A stretch of DNA of 64,000 bases from Streptomyces sp. Sge12. GTDB lineage: Bacteria; Actinomycetota; Actinomycetes; Streptomycetales; Streptomycetaceae. The stretch lies in the NCBI RefSeq assembly GCF_002080455.1, contig NZ_CP020555.1:4872501-4936500 (forward strand), written 5' to 3'. The notes under the pieces are model-generated. The model ran no database searches and was not told where the DNA came from. It saw only the letters and a program-made list of their open reading frames with translations. The translations under genes were made by a program, and so were the position numbers. Of this stretch, positions 10,069 to 21,675 are shown in pieces. Position 1 is the first letter of the stretch. The number at the start of each line of letters is the position of its first letter.

Positions 10069-12063
10069 GTGCAGTCCGGCACGCCCGCGTCCGGCACGTC
10101 CGCCCTGTCCGGCGCGTCGGGCGCGTCCGGCCGGGGTCCGGGCGGCGCCCGCCCGTGGAGGCTGCGCTTCGGCCGGCTCTTCCGCGGCGGCGCACCCGGC
10201 AACCGCGTCCTGCGGCTCTTCGTACGGCTGGCGCGCCGGCCGCTGCTTCCTGCTGTCCGGTTGTGGCGGCGCAACATCCAGCTGCGGGTGGTCGCGGCCA
10301 CCCTGCTGATCTCGCTCGCCGTGGTCCTCGCCCTCGGTTTCGTCGTCATCGCCCAGGTCAGCAAGGGCCTCCTCGACGCCAAGGAGGAGGCGGCGCAGAG
10401 CCAGGCCGCGGGCGGCTTCGCGGTGGCCCAGGAGAAGGCCAATGCCCCGGCCACGGTCGACGGGCCCGACGCCACCGACAACAAGGTCGGCCGGGACGCC
10501 AGTACCTGGATGAACTCCCTGGTCAAGCAGTTGGCCAGTGGCGGCCAGACCGCCTTCGAGGTCGTCGCGCTGGGCGCGGGCACCGGCGAGCAGACGCTGC
10601 CCGGCGTGCAGGGCGTCAAGGGCGCCCGGGCCTCCGGCAACGTGGACCCGACCGCCAGCGTCCCGCTGGGGCTGCGCCGGGCCGTCAACCACGCCACCGG
10701 TGCCTTCCAGACCTTCTCCGAGATCCGCTACACGAGCGGGGACGGGAAGAAGCAGCCCGAGCCGGCGCTCGTCATCGGCAAGCGGCTCTCGGACATCAAC
10801 GGCGACCCGTACGACCTGTACTACCTCTTCCCGCTCACGCAGGAGGAGGAGTCCCTCAACCTGATCAAGGTCACCATCGTGACCGCGGGCATGTTCGTCG
10901 TCGTCCTGCTCTGCGGCATCGCCTGGCTCGTGGTGCGCCAGGTGGTGACCCCGGTACGGATGGCCGCCGGGATCGCCGAGCGGCTCTCGGCCGGGCGGCT
11001 CCAGGAGCGGATGAAGGTCACCGGCGAGGACGACATCGCACGGCTGGGCGAGGCCTTCAACAAGATGGCGCAGAACCTCCAGAACAAGATCCAGCAGCTG
11101 GAGGAGCTGTCCCGGATGCAGCGCCGGTTCGTCTCGGACGTCTCGCACGAGCTGCGCACCCCGCTGACGACCGTGCGGATGGCCGCCGACGTCATCCACG
11201 ACGCACGGGTCGACTTCGACCCGATCACGGCACGCTCCGCCGAGCTGCTCGCCGGTCAGCTCGACCGGTTCGAGTCGCTCCTCGCCGACCTGCTGGAGAT
11301 CAGCCGCTTCGACGCCGGCGCGGCGGCCCTGGAGGCCGAGCCCATCGACCTGCGCGACGTCGTGCGCCGGGTCATCGACGGCGCCGAGCCGCTCGCCGAG
11401 CACAAGGGCACCCGGATCCGGGTCCTGGGCGACACCCAGCCCGTCATCGCCGAGGCCGACGCGCGCCGCGTGGAGCGGGTGCTGCGCAACCTCGTCGTCA
11501 ACGCCGTCGAGCACGGCGAGGGCCGTGACGTGGTGGTCCGGCTGGCGTCCGCGGGCGGCGCCGTCGCCGTCGCCGTACGGGACTACGGCGTCGGGCTGAA
11601 GCCCGGCGAGGCCACCCGCGTGTTCAACCGCTTCTGGCGGGCCGACCCGGCGCGGGCGCGCACGACCGGCGGGACCGGCCTCGGCCTGTCCATCGCCGTC
11701 GAGGACGCCCGGCTGCACGGCGGCTGGCTGCAGGCCTGGGGCGAGCCGGGCGGCGGCTCGCAGTTCCGGCTGACGCTGCCGCGCACGGCCGACGAGCCGC
11801 TGCGGGGCTCGCCCATCCCGCTGGAGCCCGAGGACTCCCGGGCCAACCGGGCCAGGGCCGTCGCCGAGGCGCAGGCCGCGGGCAGCGCCGCGGGCCGTAC
11901 GCCCCCCGACGGCGGCGACCGCTCGCCGATACCGCCGCGCTCGGCCGTCGCCGGGGCGATGCCGGTGCCCGCCGACCCGACGGCCCTGCCGGGGAACGGG
12001 GCCCGGGTCGTGGCCCGCCCCGCCGACCAGGCACAACAGGAGGACCGAGCCGATGGACGCTGA
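10069..12063 (+). CDS. mtrB: sensor histidine kinase MtrB
   Basis: A 664-residue histidine kinase from the GTG at 10069, one base after the mtrA stop; the frame is open back to a GTG at 10039, which would overlap mtrA. Topology: transmembrane segment about 73-97, extracytoplasmic sensor region to about 265, second transmembrane segment (VTIVTAGMFVVVLLCGIAWLVV) about 268-290. A HAMP domain follows, then the HisKA motif SHELRTP with His360 as phospho-site, and a HATPase domain with NLVVNAVEHGEG, DYGVGL and GGTGLGLSIA. The C-terminal tail of about 80 residues is Pro/Ala-rich. It should phosphorylate MtrA. In mycobacteria LpqB modulates MtrB, and lpqB overlaps its 3' end here. Confidence 0.96.
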   Translation: MQSGTPASGTSALSGASGASGRGPGGARPWRLRFGRLFRGGAPGNRVLRLFVRLARRPLLPAVRLWRRNIQLRVVAATLLISLAVVLALGFVVIAQVSKGLLDAKEEAAQSQAAGGFAVAQEKANAPATVDGPDATDNKVGRDASTWMNSLVKQLASGGQTAFEVVALGAGTGEQTLPGVQGVKGARASGNVDPTASVPLGLRRAVNHATGAFQTFSEIRYTSGDGKKQPEPALVIGKRLSDINGDPYDLYYLFPLTQEEESLNLIKVTIVTAGMFVVVLLCGIAWLVVRQVVTPVRMAAGIAERLSAGRLQERMKVTGEDDIARLGEAFNKMAQNLQNKIQQLEELSRMQRRFVSDVSHELRTPLTTVRMAADVIHDARVDFDPITARSAELLAGQLDRFESLLADLLEISRFDAGAAALEAEPIDLRDVVRRVIDGAEPLAEHKGTRIRVLGDTQPVIAEADARRVERVLRNLVVNAVEHGEGRDVVVRLASAGGAVAVAVRDYGVGLKPGEATRVFNRFWRADPARARTTGGTGLGLSIAVEDARLHGGWLQAWGEPGGGSQFRLTLPRTADEPLRGSPIPLEPEDSRANRARAVAEAQAAGSAAGRTPPDGGDRSPIPPRSAVAGAMPVPADPTALPGNGARVVARPADQAQQEDRADGR

Positions 12064-13933
12064 GCCCTTGGACGCGCGGGCCGGGCGTGCGCGGGTGCGG
12101 CGCTCGCGGCTGCGCACCGTACGGGCGTACGCCTTCGGCGCGGCCGGGCTGCTGCTGGCCGGCTGCGCGTCGATGCCCGACCACGGGGAGATCCGCCCGG
12201 TGCAGGCCTCGCAGGGCGTCGACTCGCAGGTGCGGGTCTTCGGTGTGCCGCCCGCCGACAAGGCCAGCCCGGCGGAGATCGTCGACGGCTTCCTGGAGGC
12301 GATGACCAGCGACGACCCGCAGCTGGAGACCGCCCGCAAGTACCTCACCGAGGAGGCCGCGAAGAGCTGGCGGCCCGGCTCCGCGGTCACGGTGCTCTCC
12401 TCCGGGCTGAACCGCGTGCCGACGCGGGGCGAGAAGGATCCCGAGGGGCCCAGCTGGAAGGTGACCGGCAAGAAGCTGGCGACCGTGGACGAGCGCAGCG
12501 CGTACCAGCCGGAGACCGGCGACGCGCAGTACGAGGAGTTCCTCCAGCTCGTCCAGGACGACGAGAAGCAGTGGCGGATCTCCAAGCCGCCCAGTGGCCT
12601 CGTGCTCAGCGAGTCGGACTTCCAGCGCATCTACATGCCGGTCAACAAGTACTACTTCGCGGCCGGCACGCTCGTCGCCGATCCCGTCTACGTGCGCCAG
12701 CGCACCGACCCGGATTCGCGGATGGACCCGACCACGCAGACCGTGCAGTCGCTGCTCGCGGGGCCCTCCCGATGGCTCGGCCCCGTCGTCGAGACCAGCT
12801 TCCCCACGGGCACCGAACTGCGTCCGGGCACCAAGTCCCTGTCCTACGACGGCCAGAACACGCTGCGGGTGCCGCTGAACGACAAGGCCGACAATGTCGC
12901 GCAGCCGCAGTGCAAGAAGATGGCGACCCAACTCCTGTACACGGTGAAGGAGCTGACGGGTGCTCGGCTCGACCAGGTCGAACTGCTGCGCGCGGACGAC
13001 AAGTCGTCCTCGCTGTGCTCGGTGACCGAGGTGAGCGCGGCCTCGATCGCGGGCCGGCCCAAGATCCCCGAGTTCCAGTACTTCGTCGACAGCGAGAAGC
13101 GCCTGGTCCGGATGAAGCTGGACACCAGCAGCGAGGACCAGCAGGTCAGGCCCGAACCGGTGCCGGGGCCGCTGACCACGCCGCCCGCCTTCAAGGTCAG
13201 TTCGGCGGCCGTGACCTACGACGAGCGGCGCGCGGCCGTGGTCTCCGAGGACGGGCACGGGCTGACCGTCGTTCCGCTGGTCGGCGGCGGTCCGATGCCG
13301 CAGCCGATGCCGATCGGCAGGGGCGGCAAGGCGGCGATGCTGACCGCGCCGAGCTGGGACGCGGCGGGCGACCTGTGGGTCGCGGACCGCGATCCGCAGA
13401 ACCTCGCGCTGTGGCGGGTACCGGGCGGGGCCGGGACCCCGGAGAAGGTGCAGGTGGCCGGGCTCGACGGCGGGAAGATCACCTCGCTGAAGGCGTCCCC
13501 CGACGGGGTGCGGATCGCACTGCTCGTGGAGCGGGGCAGCCGCAAGAGCCTGTACGTCGGACGGATCGAGCGGCCCGACGGCAAGGGCGACTCCTCGGCG
13601 GTGTCGGTGCGGGAGCTGCGCGAGGCGGCCCCGCAGATGGTGGACGTGACGACGATGAGCTGGGCGCCGCGCGGGCGGCTGCTGGTGGTCGGCCGGGAGA
13701 ACGGCGGTGTCCAGCAGGCCCGCTACATGCTGGCCGACGGTTCGATGGTCGCGGCGAGCCTGCCGGGGGCCACCGGGCTGTCCGAGGTCGCGGTGGCGGC
13801 CACGGAGGACGAGGCGAAGCCGAAGCCGGTGGTCGCGTACTCGGAGGACGGCATCGTGTGGCTGCCGCCGGGTGCCCAGTGGCGCACGGTGGCGGCGGGG
13901 GCGGGCGGCCGGTCTCCGGTGTACCCGGGCTGA
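12053..13933 (+). CDS. lpqB: lipoprotein LpqB
   Basis: A 626-residue lipoprotein starting at the ATG 12053 inside the end of mtrB (11-base overlap), with AGGAGG just upstream. An Arg-rich N-terminus is followed by the lipobox LLAGC (Cys38). The mid-region matches a GerMN-like domain (about 190-310, with GTELRPGTKSLSY), and the C-terminal half is the LpqB beta-propeller-like region (AAVVSEDGHGLTVVPLVGG and later repeats). In mycobacteria LpqB binds the sensor part of MtrB and influences MtrA phosphorylation; the conserved order mtrA-mtrB-lpqB supports the same role here. It should be anchored to the outer face of the membrane. Confidence 0.96.
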   Translation: MDAEPLDARAGRARVRRSRLRTVRAYAFGAAGLLLAGCASMPDHGEIRPVQASQGVDSQVRVFGVPPADKASPAEIVDGFLEAMTSDDPQLETARKYLTEEAAKSWRPGSAVTVLSSGLNRVPTRGEKDPEGPSWKVTGKKLATVDERSAYQPETGDAQYEEFLQLVQDDEKQWRISKPPSGLVLSESDFQRIYMPVNKYYFAAGTLVADPVYVRQRTDPDSRMDPTTQTVQSLLAGPSRWLGPVVETSFPTGTELRPGTKSLSYDGQNTLRVPLNDKADNVAQPQCKKMATQLLYTVKELTGARLDQVELLRADDKSSSLCSVTEVSAASIAGRPKIPEFQYFVDSEKRLVRMKLDTSSEDQQVRPEPVPGPLTTPPAFKVSSAAVTYDERRAAVVSEDGHGLTVVPLVGGGPMPQPMPIGRGGKAAMLTAPSWDAAGDLWVADRDPQNLALWRVPGGAGTPEKVQVAGLDGGKITSLKASPDGVRIALLVERGSRKSLYVGRIERPDGKGDSSAVSVRELREAAPQMVDVTTMSWAPRGRLLVVGRENGGVQQARYMLADGSMVAASLPGATGLSEVAVAATEDEAKPKPVVAYSEDGIVWLPPGAQWRTVAAGAGGRSPVYPG

Positions 13934-13968
13934 CGGCCGGGCCGGGCTGACGTCCGGCCGGGCTGACG
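13925..13968 (+). repeat. three tandem copies of an 11-base core, period 16-17
   Basis: CCGGGCTGACG occurs at 13925-13935, 13942-13952 and 13958-13968. The first copy contains the lpqB stop codon TGA and the others duplicate it beyond the gene end. It probably arose by local slippage. No function is evident. Confidence 0.8.
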
Positions 13969-14027
13969 TGCGGCCTCGGCTGTCCACAGGGGTGGCGGGC
14001 CGCGGTCCGGCCCGTCAGGGTGGAGCC

Positions 14028-14762
14028 ATGCGGAGGTGGTGGCAGGAGCTCGCCGGGCTGGTCCTGCCGGTGGACTGCGCCGGCTGCGGAGCGGTGCGGG
14101 TCCTGGTGTGCGCCGGGTGCCGGGAGGCGCTGGGCGGGGCCGGGGCGGGCCCGGTGCGGCCGTCCCCGCGGCCGGTGGGCCTGCCGGCCGTATGGGCCGC
14201 CGCGGTCTACGAGGGGGGCGTACGGGGCCTCCTGCTGGCGCACAAGGAACGCGGGGCGCTGCCGCTGGCCGGGGTGCTCGGCGCCGCCCTGGCGGCGGCC
14301 GTCCTGGCGGGCGGTACGGGCGGCCCCGGTGGTACGGGCGAGGTGGCCCTGGTGCCGGTCCCGTCGGCCCGGCGGCAGGTACGGGCGCGCGGGCACGACC
14401 CGGCGCGCAGGATCGCGCTGGCGGCCGCGGGGCGGCTGCGGCGGGCCGGTGTTCCCGCGCGCGTGGCTCCCGTACTGGGGCTGCGGCGGGCGGTGGCGGA
14501 CCAGGCGGGCCTGGGTGCGCGGCAGCGCCGGGAGAACCTCGCGGGGGCGCTGGCGGTGCGCCGCGGCGGGCGGCGGCTCATGGACGGGGCCCGGATCGTG
14601 CTGGTGGACGACCTGATCACCACCGGGGCGACGCTGGCGGAGGCGGCCCGCGCGGTGCGTGCCGAGGGGCCGGCCGAGGGTCCGGGGGCGGTGCTGAGGG
14701 CGGCGGTGGTGGCCGCGCCGGCGGACTCCTTCAGACGCGTCGGACGGGCGCCACATGTTTGA
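14028..14762 (+). CDS. ComF-family phosphoribosyltransferase-like protein
   Basis: A 244-residue protein starting at ATG 14028. It has the ComF layout: an N-terminal double CxxC zinc finger (Cys17, Cys20, Cys28, Cys31) and a C-terminal type I phosphoribosyltransferase domain with the PRPP-binding signature VLVDDLITTGAT (191-202) and the segment QRRENLAGAL. Naturally competent bacteria use ComF in DNA uptake; in non-competent actinobacteria the role is unclear and may be in nucleotide salvage or DNA processing. It lies 94 bases after lpqB on the same strand; the gap contains the tandem repeat. Confidence 0.88.
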   Translation: MRRWWQELAGLVLPVDCAGCGAVRVLVCAGCREALGGAGAGPVRPSPRPVGLPAVWAAAVYEGGVRGLLLAHKERGALPLAGVLGAALAAAVLAGGTGGPGGTGEVALVPVPSARRQVRARGHDPARRIALAAAGRLRRAGVPARVAPVLGLRRAVADQAGLGARQRRENLAGALAVRRGGRRLMDGARIVLVDDLITTGATLAEAARAVRAEGPAEGPGAVLRAAVVAAPADSFRRVGRAPHV

Positions 14763-15088
14763 GCAACTCGCACAGAAGAAGAATCTTGTGAATAGATTTG
14801 GAACTGGCGGGGAAGGCCCATCGTTGCAGGTAGTACGAGGGAACAGCCACTTCGTCGGAAGTACATTCCGGCAGCGGGTGCCGACAACCGCCATAGAGGG
14901 ATATGTTCGGTTGTAAGGAACTCAGGAGGCTGTCTCTCGACTCCGAAGTCGGTGGGGTGTTGATCTTGCCGATGGGGGAGGAGGAGGTGAAAGTCGCCAA
15001 GTCCGAGGCTCCGGCCTTCACCGGAGTCTGGTGCGAAAGGGAGACGCTTCGCCCCGTCGGGCGGAGCTATCCGGGAACGGAGTTCTGC
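14763..15088 (+). promoter_or_regulatory. hpf upstream region with two consecutive hairpins
   Basis: This 326-base gap is less GC-rich than its surroundings at its 5' end. Two hairpins lie just before the hpf start. GGCTCCGG / CCGGAGTC (15007-15014 and 15021-15028) has a CCTTCA loop. GCTTCGCCC / GGGCGGAGC (15046-15054 and 15059-15067) has a CGTC loop. The second ends 21 bases before the GTG, next to the likely ribosome-binding ACGGAG at 15077-15082. The hpf frame is open upstream to 14903, so an N-terminally extended product through the hairpins cannot be excluded. A promoter is expected near 14770-14930 but no convincing pair was found. Confidence 0.5.
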
Positions 15089-15784
15089 GTGGACATCGTC
15101 GTCAAGGGCCGCAAGACCGAGGTGCCCGAGCGGTTCCGCAAGCACGTGGCCGAGAAGCTGAATCCGGAGCGGATCCAGAAGCTCGACGCCAAGGTGATCA
15201 GCTTGGACGTCGAGGTGTCCAAGGAGCACAACCCGCGTCAGGCCGACCGTTCCGACCGCGTGGAGATCACCCTGCGTTCGCGGGGCCCGGTGATCCGTGC
15301 CGAGGCCGCCGCCGCCGACGCGTATGCGGCGCTCGACCTGGCTCAGGACAAGCTCGAGGCCCGGCTGCGCAAGCAGCACGACAAGCGCTACACCCGCCGT
15401 GGCAGCGGCCGCATCCCGGCGGCGGAGGTCGCCGACGTGGTGCCGGGCGTGGCCTCGCTGAACGGCAGCGGCCAGGTGGTTTCCGAGGAGAAGACGGACG
15501 GGGTGCCGATCACGCGGATCGGATCCATCGAGGTGCAGGGCGAAGGCCCGCTCATCGTCCGCGAGAAGACGCACTCGGCCGCGCCCATGTCGCTCGACCA
15601 GGCCCTGTACGAGATGGAACTGGTCGGCCACGACTTCTATCTGTTCGTCGACTCCGAGACGAAGCTGCCCAGTGTTGTCTACCGCCGTCACGCCTATGAC
15701 TACGGCGTCATCCACGTGAACCCCGACGGTGCCTCCAGCTCGGAGGAGCCGCGGGGCGGCGCCGGCGGCGCGCTCGGCGGCTGA
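15089..15784 (+). CDS. hpf: long-form ribosome hibernation promoting factor HPF
   Basis: A 231-residue protein from the GTG at 15089 (VDIVVKGRKTEVPERF), preceded by ACGGAG. The N-terminal ribosome-binding domain includes EITLRSRGPVIRAEA and DAYAALDLAQDKLEARLRKQ. The C-terminal dimerisation domain is clear from MSLDQALYEMELVGHDFYLF and SVVYRRHAYDYGVI. Long HPF dimerises inactive 70S ribosomes into 100S particles during stationary phase or stress. The start was chosen because family homology begins there; the open frame upstream would add up to 62 unusual residues. The two leader hairpins suggest expression control at the RNA level. Confidence 0.95.
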   Translation: MDIVVKGRKTEVPERFRKHVAEKLNPERIQKLDAKVISLDVEVSKEHNPRQADRSDRVEITLRSRGPVIRAEAAAADAYAALDLAQDKLEARLRKQHDKRYTRRGSGRIPAAEVADVVPGVASLNGSGQVVSEEKTDGVPITRIGSIEVQGEGPLIVREKTHSAAPMSLDQALYEMELVGHDFYLFVDSETKLPSVVYRRHAYDYGVIHVNPDGASSSEEPRGGAGGALGG

Positions 15785-15995
15785 GGGGCCGGCACAACCC
15801 TTTCGGTGCCCCCGCGCAGGCGCTCAGGCGCCCGTGCGGGGGCACCTGCATGACGGCGATGCGACGGGTATGCGCCAGGTGGCTCACTTGTGGCCCCCGC
15901 GCCGTGGTGCGGGCATGGAATCATGGCGTGCAGTCAACCGGCTGCGGTCTGTGTCCGGTTGGCCCAGCAGCTGAGCACATGCAGGGGGAGGAACG

Positions 15996-16739
15996 ATGGC
16001 GGACAGCTTCGGGCCGGTGCGCGGGGACGACGGCGTCACGGACTGCCGCGGGACGGACCCGTCGGCGGAGCCCGCCGGGGAACCGATCCGGGTGCTCGTG
16101 GTGGACGACCACGCGCTCTTCCGGCGGGGACTGGAGATCGTCCTCGCCCAGGAGGAGGACATCCAGGTCGTCGGCGAGGCGGGGGACGGGGCGGAGGCCG
16201 TGGACAAGGCGGCCGACCTGCTGCCGGACATCGTGCTGATGGACGTGCGGATGCCGCGGCGCGGCGGGATCGAGGCATGCACCTCGATCAAGGAGGTGGC
16301 CCCCTCCGCGAAGATCATCATGCTGACGATCAGCGACGAGGAGGCGGACCTCTACGATGCGATCAAGGCGGGTGCCACCGGGTACCTCCTGAAGGAGATC
16401 TCCACGGACGAGGTGGCGACGGCGATCCGGGCGGTGGCGGACGGCCAGTCCCAGATCAGCCCGTCGATGGCGTCGAAACTGCTCACCGAGTTCAAGTCGA
16501 TGATCCAGCGGACCGACGAGCGGCGGCTGGTGCCCGCCCCGAGACTGACGGACCGCGAACTGGAGGTCCTGAAACTGGTGGCCACCGGTATGAACAACCG
16601 CGATATCGCGAAGGAGTTGTTCATTTCCGAGAACACCGTGAAGAACCACGTCCGCAACATCCTGGAGAAGCTCCAGCTGCACTCCAGGATGGAGGCCGTG
16701 GTCTACGCGATGCGGGAAAAGATCCTCGAAATCCGCTAG
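15996..16739 (+). CDS. orphan NarL/FixJ-family response regulator
   Basis: A 247-residue response regulator from ATG 15996, with GGGGAGG upstream. After 30 variable residues the receiver domain starts (IRVLVVDDHALF), with acidic residues D37 and D38, phospho-site D83 in VLMDVRMP and the conserved Lys in GYLLKE. The C-terminal LuxR-type helix-turn-helix spans about 182-240 (LTDRELEVLKLVATGMNNRDIAKELF and ENTVKNHVRNILEKL, given in part). No histidine kinase gene lies beside it, so it is an orphan. Position between hpf and secA matches a conserved Streptomyces orphan regulator. Its stop codon overlaps the stop of the convergent glycosylase gene on a shared CTAG. Confidence 0.9.
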   Translation: MADSFGPVRGDDGVTDCRGTDPSAEPAGEPIRVLVVDDHALFRRGLEIVLAQEEDIQVVGEAGDGAEAVDKAADLLPDIVLMDVRMPRRGGIEACTSIKEVAPSAKIIMLTISDEEADLYDAIKAGATGYLLKEISTDEVATAIRAVADGQSQISPSMASKLLTEFKSMIQRTDERRLVPAPRLTDRELEVLKLVATGMNNRDIAKELFISENTVKNHVRNILEKLQLHSRMEAVVYAMREKILEIR

Positions 16740-17932
16740 AACACCGGCTGCAGCGCGGCCAGTTCCGCAGTGACCGCCGCCGCTTCCGCGGGCGAGCCCG
16801 CGCGCTCGACGCGTACGTCCTCGCAGCCCACCCACTGCGCCGCCTCCCGCAGGGCCTGCGCCATCGGGGCCGCGGCCTTCGGGGAGGTCAGGGAGAGCTG
16901 CCGGGCCACCAGCGTGCGGCCCTCGCGCGCCGGGTCGACGCGGCCCTGGAGCCGGCCGCCCGCCAGCAGCGGCATCGCGAAGTACCCGTGTATCCGCTTC
17001 GGCTTGGGGACGTACGCCTCCAGGCGGTGCGTGAAACCGAAGATCCGTTCCGTCCGGGGACGGTCCCAGACCAGCGAGTCGAAGGGCGAGAGCAGCGTCG
17101 TGCGGTGGCGGCCCCGGGGGACCTCCGCGAGCGCCGCCGGGTCCGCCCACGCGGGCTTGGCCCAGCCCTCCACCTCGACCGGGACCAGCCCGGAGTCCGC
17201 GACCACCGCATCGAACTCCTCGCCCTTGAGGCGGTGGTAGTCCGCGATGTCGGCGCGGGTGCCGACCCCCAGCGACCGGCCGGCCAGGGCGACCAGACGC
17301 CGCAGGCACTCGCGGTCGTCCAGGTCGTCATGGAGCAGCGCGTCGGGGACGGCGCGCTCGGGCAGGTCGTAGACCCGCTTCCAGCCGCGGCGTTCGCTGC
17401 ACACCACCTCGCCGGTGTCGAGGAGCCACTCCACCGCGATCTTGGTCTCGGACCACTCGAACCACTCGCCGCCGTTCTTGGCGCCGCCCAGCTCGGTGGA
17501 GGTGAGCGGGCCCTCCGACCGCAGCCGGTCCAGCACCGCCCGCGTCGAGCGCTCCTTGTCCTCAAGGATGTGCCAGCGGTGGCCGCGCGCCCGGCGGGCC
17601 CGGCGGCGGAAGGCGAAATGCGGCCATTCCTCGATCGGCAGGATGCAGGCCGCGTGCGACCAGTACTCGAAGGCGTGCCGGTCCGACCAGTACGCCCGCT
17701 CCACGGCCTCCCGGCCCACCGCGCCCAGGCGCGCGTACGGGATCAGCTCGTGCGAGCGGGCCAGGACCGAGATGGTGTCCAGCTGCACGGCGCCCAGGTG
17801 GCGCAGGACCCCCCGGACCCCGCCGCGGCGGTCGGGCGCGCCGATGAAGCCCTGCGCGCGCAGGGCGATGCGGCGGGCCTCGTCGGCGGACAGTGAGAGG
17901 GAGGCGGTGCCCGTGGTCATGCCCGTAGTCAT
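16736..17932 (-). CDS. YcaQ/AlkX-type winged-helix DNA glycosylase
   Basis: A 398-residue protein of the HTH_42 (AlkZ/YcaQ) family, with start ATG at 17930-17932 or four codons later at 17920. The catalytic region is HLGAVQLDTISVLARSHELI, with the QxD motif Gln50-Asp52. Members with QxQ are antibiotic self-resistance AlkZ enzymes; the QxD form is that of E. coli YcaQ, which unhooks interstrand crosslinks and removes alkylated bases. The motif SPFDSLVWDR near the C-terminal third and the winged-helix repeats are present. Housekeeping crosslink repair is therefore more likely than self-resistance. It is convergent with the response regulator, with no terminator between them, and follows the GNAT gene by 9 bases. 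Confidence 0.86.
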   Translation of the reverse strand: MTTGMTTGTASLSLSADEARRIALRAQGFIGAPDRRGGVRGVLRHLGAVQLDTISVLARSHELIPYARLGAVGREAVERAYWSDRHAFEYWSHAACILPIEEWPHFAFRRRARRARGHRWHILEDKERSTRAVLDRLRSEGPLTSTELGGAKNGGEWFEWSETKIAVEWLLDTGEVVCSERRGWKRVYDLPERAVPDALLHDDLDDRECLRRLVALAGRSLGVGTRADIADYHRLKGEEFDAVVADSGLVPVEVEGWAKPAWADPAALAEVPRGRHRTTLLSPFDSLVWDRPRTERIFGFTHRLEAYVPKPKRIHGYFAMPLLAGGRLQGRVDPAREGRTLVARQLSLTSPKAAAPMAQALREAAQWVGCEDVRVERAGSPAEAAAVTAELAALQPVF

Positions 17933-17941
17933 CCTCGAAGA

Positions 17942-18523
17942 CTAGGACGTGCCACTGACAGCGGGCAGGTACGGCAGTCGCGAGGGCAGGCCGAGGTCCG
18001 AGGGGAGCAGGGAGCCGACCCAGCAGTCGCGGGAGGTGCCGCGCTGCTCGATGCCGGCCCGCAGGAGGCCCTCGATCCGGAAGCCGGCCTTCTCGGCGAC
18101 GGCGCGGGAGCCCGCGTTGCCCACCTCGGCACGCCATTCCAGCCGTACGACGCCCCGCTCGGTGAAGGCCCAGCGGGCTACGGCCAGGACCGCCTCGGCC
18201 ACGTATCCCCGGCCGCGGTGCTCCTTGACCGCCCAGTACCCGACCTCATAGCTCTCCGCACCGTGGACGTGCATGCCGACGGACGCGACCAGGGGGCCCT
18301 CGGCGCCCAGGCGCACGGCGAAGGGGAAGGCGGTGCCCTCGCGCCAGCCGGTCGGCGCGATCCCGTTCACGAAGGCGTGCGCGTCCTCGCGCGTATAGGG
18401 GGAGGGGACCAACGTCCAGCGCTGGATGTCGGGGTCCTGCGCGGCGGCGTACACCTCGTCCTCGTCGGAGGGGACGAAAGGCCGCAATACCAGCCGGTCC
18501 GTGCTGAGTGTGGTGGGCTCCAT
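17942..18523 (-). CDS. RimJ/RimL-type GNAT N-acetyltransferase
   Basis: A 193-residue GNAT-fold acetyltransferase. The N-terminus TDRLVLRPFVPSDEDEV is typical of the RimJ/RimL branch. Motif A, binding acetyl-CoA, is EHRGRGYVAEAVLAVARWAF (about 101-120), and the later RLEWRAEVGNAGSRAVAEKAGF matches motif B. The acceptor is unknown; family members acetylate protein N-termini, amines or antibiotics. It is transcribed with the glycosylase gene 9 bases downstream and is divergent from secA. Its start ATG is at 18521-18523. Confidence 0.88.
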   Translation of the reverse strand: MEPTTLSTDRLVLRPFVPSDEDEVYAAAQDPDIQRWTLVPSPYTREDAHAFVNGIAPTGWREGTAFPFAVRLGAEGPLVASVGMHVHGAESYEVGYWAVKEHRGRGYVAEAVLAVARWAFTERGVVRLEWRAEVGNAGSRAVAEKAGFRIEGLLRAGIEQRGTSRDCWVGSLLPSDLGLPSRLPYLPAVSGTS

Positions 18524-18763
18524 GAACGAATTCTGCTGCCGCCCGGATGCCCGGGGCGAACAATTTTCGGTAATCCCTCCGGGCGATGCGGCACCTTCGG
18601 TGTCCCCCGTACGTTCTCAATCCGGGCACCCGTGCCCTCACGGGAACGGCGGACCTCCCGACGCGGCCGCGTCCTCGCTTACGATGGCCGTTGCGGTGGG
18701 GCCCACCTGCCGTGCCCGTGTACGTACAGTGCCCAGGCCCGACCGGCAAGGAGACAAACCTCG

Positions 18764-21562
<2,799 letters not shown>

Positions 21563-21675
21563 CCCGCTGCCCGGGTGGGCGTGAGCGAGCTGTCGGCCGG
21601 GGCCGGGCACCTGTGGGTGTCCGGCCCCGGCCGTGTTGTGTGCCGTGCCGTGCCGTGCCGGTGCGGCGCCGTTGC

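Noticed and set aside
14903..15088. A 62-residue N-terminal extension of HPF
   Set aside because: Family similarity starts exactly at the GTG 15089 with a ribosome-binding site, and the upstream part folds into hairpins. Kept as an open possibility in the hpf entry.
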